Origin: CAZENU01 sp965117035
Lineage (GTDB): Bacteria > Chloroflexota > Dehalococcoidia > Lucifugimonadales > CAZENU01
Assembly (NCBI GenBank): GCA_965117035.1
Contig: OZ220748.1
Location: 1,488,001-1,552,000 of the forward strand
Reading direction: 5' to 3'
DNA: 64,000 bases
This document shows, one piece after another, positions 8,346 through 16,600 of this stretch. The notes under the pieces were generated by a model. It saw only the letters and a program-made list of their open reading frames with translations. It made no database searches and was not told where the DNA came from. The position numbers were made by a program, and so were the translations under genes. The stretch's first letter is position 1, and each line of letters opens with the position of its first letter.

Positions 8346-11300
8346 GTGACGCCGGAACGCCGCTCGTCATCGCGCCGGCCCTGGTCGAGGGCCGGGCTCG
8401 GGCTCCTGGTCCTGCTCGGCGCGGCGCTCGTGTGGGCCGTGGCGTGCGCGGAGCCAGCGCCACCCGCGCCGACGCCCGACATCGACGCGACCGTCCAGGC
8501 CGCCATCGCCAGGGCGCTGCCGACCGAGCCGCCGTCCCCCACCCCCGACGTGCAGGCGACCGTACAGGCCGGCGTGCAAGCGACGATGGAGGCGATACCC
8601 ACGCCGACCCCGACGCCAACGCTCACGCCCACTCCTACGCCAACCCCTACCGCAACCCCAACGAACACGCCGACCAATACGCCCACCCGCACGCCCACCA
8701 GGACTCCGACCGCAACGCCTACAGCCACCTACACCCCCACCCCGACGCCGACTCCCACACCGACGCCGACGCCAACGGCCACACCCACACCAACCCCCAC
8801 CAACACCCCCACTCACACGCCGACCAGGACGCCGACCGCCACGCACACGCCAACGCCGACCCCAACGAAGACCGCGACGCCCACCCCCACGCCTCTCGTC
8901 CGCTTCGGCCCGAAGACCGGCCACGTCGCGCACAACCCGACCGACGGCTTCGTCCCGACATTCGACAGCGGCGTCGTCCTGGCCGACTTCGTCGCCGAAG
9001 CCACCTTCACCGCGCCGCACAGGCCCTCCGTGGCCCCGTGGAGCAGCGGCTTCCTGTTCCGGCGGACCGACTCCAACCGGTTTCACGCGGTCATCATCCA
9101 CAGCTCAGGGAGCTGGAGCCACTACCTGCGCACCGGCAGTGCCGGCGACGATGACCTCGTCCAGGGAGACTCATCCTCCGCCATCGAAACGCGCGGCACA
9201 CCCAGGAACCACGTCCGAGTCGTAGCCACCGGCGGCACGGGATGGCTCTTCGTCAACGATTCCTTCGTCGCGGAGCTGGACCTCGGCGGCCTCGCGGAAT
9301 CCGGGGAGTTGAGGCTGCTCGGAGCATGGTTCGACAACGACGAGACGGCCGGGGGGGTGACGCCCTACCAGGGCTTCTCCGTCCAGCCCCTCGGCCGAGT
9401 CTACGGGCCCACCGACGGCTCTATCCCACACGTCGACGACGGCTTCATAGACGTTCACCGCGTCTTCACGTCGCTGGCCGACGGCATCATCGAGGCCCGG
9501 TTCTACAACCCGTACTCAGTCCAGGAGGGCGCCTGGAGCAGCGGCTTCATGTTCCGGCGGGACGTTGCCAACGCGTTTCACGCCATCCTGATCGACAGCG
9601 ACGGCTACTGGCACCAACGTTCGCGGACGGGCGACCTCGATTCGGCAGTCAGGGTAGCTCAGGACAGCTCCAGCCACATCAACACGAGCCCTTCAGGGAG
9701 CAACCACATCCGGATCATCGCCGTTGGCAGGGAGGGCTGGCTGTTCGTGAACGGCGAGTTCGTGGCCAAGCTCGAGCTCGCACGTCTGCTGGAGGCGGGC
9801 AGCGTGTCCGCCGTCGGCGCGTACTTCACGGGACATGGTATCCCCGGCAGGTCGACCCGGTTCGAGGGCCTCACGATACAGTCCGTGGGAGTGGCGCCAA
9901 CCGCCGTCTCGACCGCCACGCCGACTCCCACGTCAACCGCGACACCGGTCACCGGATCTGCGGGTCGGGCGACGCCCACGCCCACGAACACGCCTGCAAC
10001 GGGCGGCACACCCGATACGTCCACTGGGGTCGCAGATATGGTTTCCAGAGTGAGGGCGGGCGTGGTGCGGATCGTGGGATCCACGTCCTCAGGCTCAGGG
10101 TTTGTGGTCGACTCCGCTGGCTACATCCTGACAAACGAGCACGTAATAGCCGGGCAGCCGCAGCTCACCGTCGTCTTCGAGGACGGCAACCGACTGAGGG
10201 CGAGAATCATAGCCGGGGACGCCGCGCGAGACATTGCGCTTCTGAAGGTCGAGCCGACGCGTAGCCTCACCGTGCTGACGTTGGCGACCGGAACGCGAGG
10301 GGGGGAAGCAGTGGTGGCGCTTGGCTACCCGCTCAACTTGGGAGCCAGCGTGACCGTGACTACGGGCATCGTGTCAGCCCTCCGGACGTTCAACGGGGTC
10401 TCTTACGTGCAGACCGACGCCGCGATCAATCCCGGCAACAGCGGCGGCCCGCTCTTGAACCTCAGAGGCGAGGTTGTAGGCATGAACACGTCCATCAGAA
10501 GGCAGATACAGGGACAAGACTTCGACGCGCAAGGCATCGGCTTCGCAATCAAGTTCGATGTCTTGACAGAACGGCTCGCCGCAATGAGGTCCGGCGCACC
10601 CGCCACACCGACACCGTCGCCGCGCGCTTCCGTGGCCATCTTCGGGCCTGCGAGCGGTACTCTCGAACACGATCCAGACGACGGTTTCGCCCCATCCCTC
10701 GACAGCGATGTCGATGTCGCGAACTTCGTGGCGGGTGCCACATTCATCGCGCCGCACAGCTCGTCACAGGCGAGTTGGAGCGCCGGATTCGTCGTACGAT
10801 GGACGGGCCGGAATACCGGCCACATAGTGGTGATCCTCAACTCCGGCTATTGGCGTCACTACCTGCGAACAGGCAACCCAGACAACGATCAGGTGATTCG
10901 ACAGGGACAGTCGTCCGTGATCAACACGAACGGCAAAGCCTCAAATCACGTCCGCGTAGTAGCCGTTGGCGAGGCGGGATGGCTGTTCATTAACGGGAGC
11001 TATGTTTCCGATCTCGACTTGAGTGGTCTGACCGACCCCGGGACGATCAGGCTGCTTGGTGCTTGGTTCGACGACGACGAGACGGCGGGTGGCTCAACGC
11101 CTTACTCGGATTTCACCGTCCGTGCACTCCGAAAGGCATATGGGCCAAGCAATGGGTCCATTGACCACGACCCCGACGACGGCTTCATTGACGAGCACGA
11201 GGCTGCAGTTTCGGTAGCCAATGGGATAATTGAGGCCCGGTTCCTGAACCCGTACTCGGCGCAGGAAGGCTCGTGGAGTAGCGGGTTCCTAATTCGGCAG

Positions 11301-11642
11301 AACCGCGCCGAAGTATTTCACGTTATCGTTGTTGACGAGACCAGTTGGTGGTACCACTCCCTACGCCTAGGAGACGTCGATACCGAGCAGGAACTGGCGG
11401 ACGGCACATCCAATCACATCTCCACCAGTGCTTCCGGCAGCAACCACATCAGGATCATCGCCCTCGGAGGCGAGGGTTGGCTCTTCGTGAACGGGGCGCA
11501 TGTAGCCAAGCTGGACTTAGGTGGCCTCACCGACACAGGAATCGTGTCAGCCGTGGCTGGGTATTTCGGAGGGGACGGGGTCGCGGGAAAGGCCACTACG
11601 TTCGAGGGCTTCACGATCTGGTCTGCGGATGGTGGGCGGTGA
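8346..11642 (+). CDS. Lipoprotein trypsin-like (HtrA-type) protease with duplicated flanking modules
   Basis: This 1098-residue protein begins with a lipoprotein signal (hydrophobic core, then VWAVAC with the lipid-accepting Cys). A Thr-Pro-rich linker follows (about residues 85-185, mostly TPT repeats). Next come two related modules A (187-352) and B (353-515), a short TP linker, an S1C trypsin-like protease domain (565-750) and a second pair A' (766-931) and B' (932-1098). The catalytic triad is visible: His599 in TNEHVIAG, Asp629 in ARDIALLK, Ser699 in NPGNSGGP. Every module carries the signature HVRVVA/HIRIIA..GWLF(V/I)N and resembles a concanavalin-like beta sandwich (inference). No PDZ domain is present. 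The GTG start is at 8346. It is probably anchored on the outer surface. Codon usage is less GC-biased in the second half. Confidence 0.85.
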   Translation: MTPERRSSSRRPWSRAGLGLLVLLGAALVWAVACAEPAPPAPTPDIDATVQAAIARALPTEPPSPTPDVQATVQAGVQATMEAIPTPTPTPTLTPTPTPTPTATPTNTPTNTPTRTPTRTPTATPTATYTPTPTPTPTPTPTPTATPTPTPTNTPTHTPTRTPTATHTPTPTPTKTATPTPTPLVRFGPKTGHVAHNPTDGFVPTFDSGVVLADFVAEATFTAPHRPSVAPWSSGFLFRRTDSNRFHAVIIHSSGSWSHYLRTGSAGDDDLVQGDSSSAIETRGTPRNHVRVVATGGTGWLFVNDSFVAELDLGGLAESGELRLLGAWFDNDETAGGVTPYQGFSVQPLGRVYGPTDGSIPHVDDGFIDVHRVFTSLADGIIEARFYNPYSVQEGAWSSGFMFRRDVANAFHAILIDSDGYWHQRSRTGDLDSAVRVAQDSSSHINTSPSGSNHIRIIAVGREGWLFVNGEFVAKLELARLLEAGSVSAVGAYFTGHGIPGRSTRFEGLTIQSVGVAPTAVSTATPTPTSTATPVTGSAGRATPTPTNTPATGGTPDTSTGVADMVSRVRAGVVRIVGSTSSGSGFVVDSAGYILTNEHVIAGQPQLTVVFEDGNRLRARIIAGDAARDIALLKVEPTRSLTVLTLATGTRGGEAVVALGYPLNLGASVTVTTGIVSALRTFNGVSYVQTDAAINPGNSGGPLLNLRGEVVGMNTSIRRQIQGQDFDAQGIGFAIKFDVLTERLAAMRSGAPATPTPSPRASVAIFGPASGTLEHDPDDGFAPSLDSDVDVANFVAGATFIAPHSSSQASWSAGFVVRWTGRNTGHIVVILNSGYWRHYLRTGNPDNDQVIRQGQSSVINTNGKASNHVRVVAVGEAGWLFINGSYVSDLDLSGLTDPGTIRLLGAWFDDDETAGGSTPYSDFTVRALRKAYGPSNGSIDHDPDDGFIDEHEAAVSVANGIIEARFLNPYSAQEGSWSSGFLIRQNRAEVFHVIVVDETSWWYHSLRLGDVDTEQELADGTSNHISTSASGSNHIRIIALGGEGWLFVNGAHVAKLDLGGLTDTGIVSAVAGYFGGDGVAGKATTFEGFTIWSADGGR

Positions 11643-11696
11643 CCCAGAGCACGCGAACATGCGACCGGCCCTCGACTCGACTGCCACCATCCACGC

Positions 11697-12104
11697 TTGC
11701 CCGTCTTCCGGGAATTCTGGGGATGGGCTGCCTTCGCCGCCCTGGCTATCGCCGGTCTCGCGACAGCCGTCGCCACCACCGAGTGGAACGGCCCTTGGGA
11801 CTTCGCGATGGCCGTAGGACAAAGGGTCGAGCCGCTATGGGTGAGCTCGGCAATACTCGTCTATACTGTCACGGAGGGGGTCGGCATGCTGGCTAATGCG
11901 TTCGCCCGCAAACTGCGGGCCAAGTACATCGCCGAGGGCAGGGCTGAGGGCATGGCCGAGGGCGTGGCCACAGGTATGGCCGAGGGCGAGGCCAAGAGCA
12001 TGGCCGCCGTCGAGGAGGCGGCGAGATGGCAGGGCATGGACCTCGAAGATATCCGGCGCGTGATAGAACAGGCGCGCCAAATCGCACGGAACGGCCGCGC
12101 GTAG
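11697..12104 (+). CDS. Small membrane protein with AEG-repeat coiled coil
   Basis: I do not recognise a named family. The 135 residues hold two hydrophobic segments (around 8-27 and 48-66), then a positively charged linker (ARKLRAKY). A strongly amphipathic stretch built of EG(R/M/V)AEGxA repeats (80-105) is followed by a conserved helix (WQGMDLEDIRRVIEQARQIA). Similar AEGxAEG tracts occur at the C-termini of Rpn/PD-(D/E)XK-type proteins, but no nuclease domain is visible here. It starts at TTG 11697; the N-terminus is uncertain, with a later in-frame ATG at 11809 or 11887. A degenerate copy follows directly (12183-12467). Confidence 0.6.
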   Translation: MPVFREFWGWAAFAALAIAGLATAVATTEWNGPWDFAMAVGQRVEPLWVSSAILVYTVTEGVGMLANAFARKLRAKYIAEGRAEGMAEGVATGMAEGEAKSMAAVEEAARWQGMDLEDIRRVIEQARQIARNGRA

Positions 12105-12245
12105 ACGCACCCCGCACCGACCTCCACTATCCGCTACCATCCGCAGCTTGTCAGCCCTGCTGACGCGATAGCTGCAGGACACAAGGTCGAGCCGCTATGA
12201 GTACGCTCGGCGATCCTCGTCTATACCGTCACGGAGGGAGTCACC

Positions 12246-12467
12246 ATGCTGGCTGATGCGTTCGCCCGGAAGCTGCGGATCAAGTATCTGGCTGAGGGCA
12301 TGGCCAAAGGCATCGCCGAGGGCGTGGCCAGAGGCGAGGCCAGGGGCCTGTCCGCCGTAGAGCAGGCAGCGATACGGCAGGGCATGGACCTCGACGATAT
12401 CCGGCGCATCATCCGAGAGGCGCGCGAAATCGCCCGGAACTCGCACAGAGGCGGGCCTAAGGACTGA
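12246..12467 (+). CDS. Truncated paralogue of the preceding membrane protein gene
   Basis: This 73-residue reading frame (MLADAFARKLRIKYLAEG...) aligns without gaps to the C-terminal half of the 11697-12104 product. Nucleotide homology continues upstream to about 12183, where the codon matching TGG (Trp) in the first copy is TGA, an in-frame stop. The second copy has therefore lost its membrane segments and could at best make a soluble helical fragment from ATG 12246. It arose by tandem duplication followed by a nonsense change. Whether the short form is expressed is unknown; the frame downstream of the stop remains clean. Confidence 0.55.
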   Translation: MLADAFARKLRIKYLAEGMAKGIAEGVARGEARGLSAVEQAAIRQGMDLDDIRRIIREAREIARNSHRGGPKD

Positions 12468-12581
12468 ATCGCCGCCCCACAGCCCAGATACAAGCGGGAC
12501 AGAATTGCACACAGTGGCGCACTTCTCCCGAAATCGGCTGCGACCTGACTCCTCAAGTTAGCTGGCCCCGACGCTCTCCTC

Positions 12582-12622
12582 CCAACTATCCACTACCCAC
12601 TATCAACTACCCCACTACCCCC
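12582..12622 (+). repeat. Heptamer (TATCCAC)n array upstream of the trp promoter
   Basis: CCAAC followed by five degenerate 7-bp units (TATCCAC, TACCCAC, TATCAAC and variants). It ends 2 bp before a TTGACA -35 box. Related arrays occur at 32161, 34522, 55819 and 56031. Confidence 0.85.
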
Positions 12623-12624
12623 GT

Positions 12625-12654
12625 TTGACACCCAGGACGACGCAACCCTATACT
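12625..12654 (+). promoter_or_regulatory. Sigma-70-type promoter for the trp operon
   Basis: TTGACA (12625-12630), an 18-bp spacer and TATACT (12649-12654) form a near-consensus promoter. A start at about 12661 would place the T-box leader right at the 5' end of the transcript. Confidence 0.8.
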
Positions 12655-12660
12655 GACTCG

Positions 12661-12966
12661 GACGAAAAATACGAAAAGGCTACGATCAGGAGTAGTAGGC
12701 CTCCCAGCGGGACTCAGAGAGCCGGGTTAGCTGAGAACCGGCGTCAGCGCGGAGACCGAATGGATCTGGGAGCCGCCGACCGACGGCCGCGAACGCGGCA
12801 GTAGGCCCGGCCGGAAGGGCACCGTTACCAGGGCCCAGGGCATCGAGGACGACCAAACGTCCTCCGCGCCCCACAAGAGGCCGCGGCCGATTCCCCCACG
12901 GGAGGCTGACGGCGAATCAGGGTGGCACCACGGAAAGACCCGTCCCTACGCGGACGGGTCTTTTTT
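12661..12966 (+). ncRNA. T-box riboswitch (tryptophan specifier) with terminator
   Basis: The conserved T-box AGGGTGGCACCACGG is at 12919-12933 and is followed by a strong terminator hairpin and T run. Stem I begins near 12672 with an AGTA S-turn motif (12691-12694). In the specifier region, ACCGAATGGATC puts TGG, the tryptophan codon, at 12761-12763. Known T-boxes bind the matching tRNA through this codon and read through when the tRNA is uncharged, via an antiterminator that includes the T-box. Here the specifier matches the first gene, trpS, and the downstream trp genes. Pairings were judged by eye only. Confidence 0.93.
12936..12966 (+). terminator. T-box-controlled intrinsic terminator
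   Basis: GACCCGTCC and GGACGGGTC form a 9-bp stem with a short loop, followed by TTTTTT (12961-12966). It overlaps the 3' side of the T-box antiterminator, so the two structures exclude each other. Confidence 0.92.
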
Positions 12967-13030
12967 CGTGTCCGCGAGTCGGACGACAAACGTGAACGCG
13001 ACGAACGACACGAAGCGAGGAGAGCAGACG

Positions 13031-14080
13031 ATGAGCACGATGACGCAGCCGGCCACGCAGGCGGTCGACGCCCCGACGCGGCGCAGGGTCTTCAGCGGCA
13101 TTCAGCCGTCCGGCGACCTGCACCTAGGCAACTATCTCGGCGCCCTCAAGGGATGGGTCGAGCGGCAGGCGGAGAAGGAGAACTTCTTCTGCATCGTAGA
13201 CCTCCACGCCATCACCGTCCCGCAGGACCCGGAGCAGCTCACCCACAGGACACGCGACGTCGCCGCGCTCTACCTGGCCGCCGGCCTCGACCCGGACCAG
13301 TGCACCCTCTTCATCCAGAGCCACGTCACCGAGCACGCCGAGGCCTGCTGGATCCTGAACTGCGTCACGCCGGTCGGCTGGCTCGAGCGCATGACGCAGT
13401 ACAAGGACAAGACGTCCCAGAGCCAGGTCGTCGTCACCGGCCTGCTCGACTACCCCGTGCTCATGGCCGCCGACATCATCCTGTATGACGCCCACGAGGT
13501 GCCCGTCGGAGACGACCAGCGCCAGCACGTCGAGCTGGCGCGCGACATCGCCCAGCGCTTCAACCACCTCTACGGCGACACGTTCGTCGTCCCCGAGGCG
13601 GACATCCCCGAGATCGGCGCCAGGGTGATGGGGCTCGACAACCCGGCCGTCAAGATGGCCAAGACGTACTCGCACGTCCGCGGCCACCTGGTCCGCATGC
13701 TCGACGAGCCGTCCGAGATCGAGCGCGCATTCAAGCGCGCCGTCACAGACTCGGGCAACGACATACGCTTCTCCGATGACCCGGAGAAGGCCGGCGTCAA
13801 CAACCTGCTCGGCATCTACAAGGTCGTCACCGGCAGATCGATCAGCGAGGTCGAGGCCGACTTCGCCGACGCCCGCGGCTACGGCGACCTGAAGACGCGG
13901 GTGGCCGAGGTCGTCATCGAGAAGCTCAGGCCCATCCGCGAGCGCTACCACGACCTGATGAACGACGTGGGCGAGCTCGACAGGCTGCTGGCGCGCGGCG
14001 CAGACCAGGCCCGCGCCGTCAGCGGCCCCAAGCTCAACGAGGTAAAGCGGCGCATGGGCCTGCTGCTGCCCAAGGCCTAG
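13031..14080 (+). CDS. trpS: Tryptophanyl-tRNA synthetase
   Basis: Class I aminoacyl-tRNA synthetase charging tRNA-Trp; 349 residues. The HIGH-type motif is PSGDLHLGN near residue 25. The second signature is KMAKT (around residue 208) instead of the usual KMSKS. Other family blocks are VGDDQRQHVELARDIA and FNHLYGDTF. The start is ATG 13031 with AGGAGA 8 bp upstream; the frame also opens at 12968 inside the leader, which is not used. It is the first gene of the T-box-controlled operon, followed 41 bp later by trpE, so synthetase and biosynthesis respond together to uncharged tRNA-Trp. Confidence 0.95.
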   Translation: MSTMTQPATQAVDAPTRRRVFSGIQPSGDLHLGNYLGALKGWVERQAEKENFFCIVDLHAITVPQDPEQLTHRTRDVAALYLAAGLDPDQCTLFIQSHVTEHAEACWILNCVTPVGWLERMTQYKDKTSQSQVVVTGLLDYPVLMAADIILYDAHEVPVGDDQRQHVELARDIAQRFNHLYGDTFVVPEADIPEIGARVMGLDNPAVKMAKTYSHVRGHLVRMLDEPSEIERAFKRAVTDSGNDIRFSDDPEKAGVNNLLGIYKVVTGRSISEVEADFADARGYGDLKTRVAEVVIEKLRPIRERYHDLMNDVGELDRLLARGADQARAVSGPKLNEVKRRMGLLLPKA

Positions 14081-14121
14081 ACGAGGAGGCCGCCCGCCCG
14101 GAGGGCGGCGGAAACACGACA

Positions 14122-15564
14122 ATGTACAAACCAACGCTGGAAGAGGCCAGACAGCTTGCGGGCCAGGGCAACCTGCTCCCCATCTACCGCGAGGTCAGCA
14201 ACGACCTCGACACCCCCGTGTCGGCCTACCTGAAGGTGGCCCGACCGCCCTACTCGTTCCTGCTCGAGAGCGTGGAGGGCGGCGAGCGCCTGGCGCGCTA
14301 CAGCTTCATCGGCACCGAGCCCTACGAGGTCATCAGGACCGGGCCGGGGCAGCCCTGGGGCGCGGTCGATCCCCTGGGGCCGGTCGAGGAGGCGCTCGCC
14401 CGCCATCGCGTCATCGACGTGCCCGAGGTGGGACGCTTCAACGGTGGCGCCGTCGGCTTCCTCGCCTACGAGGCCGTCAACTACTTCGAGAGGCTGCCGT
14501 CGCCCGACGTCGACGCGCTCGGGATTCCCGAGTCGGTCTTCATGCTCACCAGGACGTTCCTGATCTTCGACCACGTCAGCCACACCATCCGCATCGTCAG
14601 CCACGCCGACCTGGACGGCGATATCGAGGCCGGATACGCCGCGGCCGTCGCGAAGATCGACGAGCTCGCGGAGCGCCTCGCGTCGCCAACGGTCCCCACG
14701 CCCCCGGCGGCACAGCCCGGCGACGAGGCCAGGGAGATCGTATCGAACGTCCCGCGTGACCACTACGACGACGCCATCCGGCGCATCATCGACTACATAT
14801 ACGCCGGCGACTGCATACAGGTCGTCTACTCGCAGCGGTTCAGCCGGCAAACGGACGCCCACCCCTTCAACCTGTACCGCGCGCTCCGCGGCATCAACCC
14901 CTCGCCCTACATGTTCTACCTCGACCTGGACGGCTTCCAGCTTGTCGGCGCGTCGCCCGAGATGCTGGTCCGCTGCGTCGACGGCCATCTCGACTACCAC
15001 CCCATCGCCGGCACGCGCCCCCGGGGCGCCAACGACGCGGAGGACGCGGCGATGGAGGAGGAGCTGAAGGCCAGCGAGAAGGAGCGCGCCGAGCACATCA
15101 TGCTCGTCGACCTGGGCCGCAACGACGTCGGCCGCGTCAGCAAGCCCGGCACCGTCGAGGTCACGGAGCTGATGGAGGTCGAGTACTACTCCCACGTCAT
15201 GCACCTCGTGTCCCACGTCACCGGCGAGCTGAGGCCCGACATGAGCACCTACGACGCCCTCAGGTCGTGCTTCCCGGCCGGCACGCTGTCCGGCGCGCCG
15301 AAGATCCGCGCCATGGAGATCATCGCCGAGCTGGAGCCCGACAAGCGCGGCCCGTACGGGGGCGCGACCGGCTACTTCACCTTCTCGGGCAACATGGACA
15401 CGGCGATCCTGCTGCGCACGATGCTGGTCAAGGACGGCGTCGCACACGTGCAGGCGGGCGGCGGCATCGTCGCCGACAGCGAGGCCGAGCCCGAGTACGA
15501 GGAGACCGTCCACAAGGCGCGAGCCCTCATGCGCGCCATCGAGAACGCCGAGCAGATGCCGTAG
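14122..15564 (+). CDS. trpE: Anthranilate synthase component I
   Basis: Converts chorismate plus ammonia from TrpG to anthranilate. The 480 residues contain the N-terminal regulatory block (LLESVEGGERLARYSFIG), where family members bind tryptophan for feedback inhibition. The chorismate-binding domain follows with NPSPYMFYLDLDGFQLVGASPEMLVR, PIAGTRPRG, ERAEHIMLVDLGRNDVGRV, SHVTGELRPD and FPAGTLSGAPKIRAMEII. The length is normal. It lies between trpS and trpG in the T-box operon. Confidence 0.97.
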   Translation: MYKPTLEEARQLAGQGNLLPIYREVSNDLDTPVSAYLKVARPPYSFLLESVEGGERLARYSFIGTEPYEVIRTGPGQPWGAVDPLGPVEEALARHRVIDVPEVGRFNGGAVGFLAYEAVNYFERLPSPDVDALGIPESVFMLTRTFLIFDHVSHTIRIVSHADLDGDIEAGYAAAVAKIDELAERLASPTVPTPPAAQPGDEAREIVSNVPRDHYDDAIRRIIDYIYAGDCIQVVYSQRFSRQTDAHPFNLYRALRGINPSPYMFYLDLDGFQLVGASPEMLVRCVDGHLDYHPIAGTRPRGANDAEDAAMEEELKASEKERAEHIMLVDLGRNDVGRVSKPGTVEVTELMEVEYYSHVMHLVSHVTGELRPDMSTYDALRSCFPAGTLSGAPKIRAMEIIAELEPDKRGPYGGATGYFTFSGNMDTAILLRTMLVKDGVAHVQAGGGIVADSEAEPEYEETVHKARALMRAIENAEQMP

Positions 15565-15588
15565 CGGATGGGGCCACGGAGAAGACCG

Positions 15589-16158
15589 ATGATCCTGCTC
15601 ATAGACAACTACGACAGCTTCACATATAACATCTACCAGTACCTGTGCGAGCTGGGCGCCGACGTCCAGGTCGTCCGAAACGACGAGGCGACGGTGGACG
15701 AGATCGCCGACATGGCCCCGGAGAAGATCGTCGTCTCCCCCGGCCCGTGCACGCCGGAGAAGGCCGGCGTCTCCAACGAGGTCGTCCGGCGGCTCGGAAG
15801 CAGCGTGCCGACCCTCGGCGTCTGCCTCGGCCACCAGTGCGTCGGCTACAGCTACGGCGGCACGGTCGGCCCCGCGGGCGAGATCATGCACGGCAAGATG
15901 TCCCTCGTCCACCACAACGGCAAGGGCGTGCTGCGCGGCATCCCCAGCCCGTTCGAGGCCATCCGGTACCACTCGCTCGCCATCAGCCCGGACGACCTGC
16001 CGGACGACCTGGAGCTGACGGCCTGGACTGACAACGGGATCGTCATGGGCGTCAAGCACAGGACACACCCGGTCGAGGGCATCCAGTTCCACCCCGAATC
16101 GATCATGACGCGCGTGGGCAAAGACATCCTGCGCAACTTCCTGGAGGCGAAGCCATGA
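15589..16158 (+). CDS. trpG: Anthranilate synthase component II (glutamine amidotransferase)
   Basis: Supplies ammonia to TrpE from glutamine; 189 residues. Class I amidotransferase features are LIDNYDSFTYNIYQYL, VSPGPCTPEKAG, the nucleophile Cys in LGVCLGHQ, and the His/Glu pair in IQFHPESI. The start is ATG 15589, giving MILLIDNYDSF, with ACGGAGA upstream; an earlier in-frame ATG at 15568 adds only MGPRRRP. Its TGA overlaps the ATG of the next gene by 4 bp. Confidence 0.97.
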   Translation: MILLIDNYDSFTYNIYQYLCELGADVQVVRNDEATVDEIADMAPEKIVVSPGPCTPEKAGVSNEVVRRLGSSVPTLGVCLGHQCVGYSYGGTVGPAGEIMHGKMSLVHHNGKGVLRGIPSPFEAIRYHSLAISPDDLPDDLELTAWTDNGIVMGVKHRTHPVEGIQFHPESIMTRVGKDILRNFLEAKP

Positions 16159-16577
16159 ACCAACCTGACGCAGTCGAGATAGCGCGATTCGCCGACCAGC
16201 CGCTGCTGGCCATCCTGTCGACCGTCAACCGCGACGGCTCGCCGCAGTCGACGCCCGTCTGGTACATGTACGAAGACGGGCTGTTCAAGATCGGCAGCCG
16301 CGGCGACCGGGTCAAGGTCCGCAATATCCGCCGCGACCCGAGGGTCTCGCTCGTGGTGATCGACACCGCGGCGAACGGCGACCCATTGGCGGTGCGGGGC
16401 ACGGCCGAGGTGACAGAGACGGACGCCGTCGACTTCACCTACACCATAGCGCGCCGCTACGAGGGCAGAAGGCGCGGCGACAGAGAGGCCGAGAAGCTGA
16501 TCGGGATCGCGCGCGATCTGGGCCAGCCGAGAGTGATCATCGAGATCACGCCGCGGCGGGTCAAGATCGGCGACTGA
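16155..16577 (+). CDS. PPOX-class (pyridoxamine 5'-phosphate oxidase-like) flavin/F420-type protein
   Basis: A 140-residue split-barrel protein. Visible features are LLAILSTVNRDGSPQSTPVWYMYEDGLFKIGSRGDRVKVRNI and DPRVSLVVID, the pattern of the PPOX-class probable F420-dependent family. The cofactor (FMN or F420) and substrate cannot be assigned. Its ATG overlaps the trpG stop and trpD follows after 23 bp, so it is translated as part of the tryptophan operon although no known trp enzyme belongs to this family. Confidence 0.85.
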   Translation: MNQPDAVEIARFADQPLLAILSTVNRDGSPQSTPVWYMYEDGLFKIGSRGDRVKVRNIRRDPRVSLVVIDTAANGDPLAVRGTAEVTETDAVDFTYTIARRYEGRRRGDREAEKLIGIARDLGQPRVIIEITPRRVKIGD

Positions 16578-16600
16578 CCACCGACACGGAGGAGAACGAG

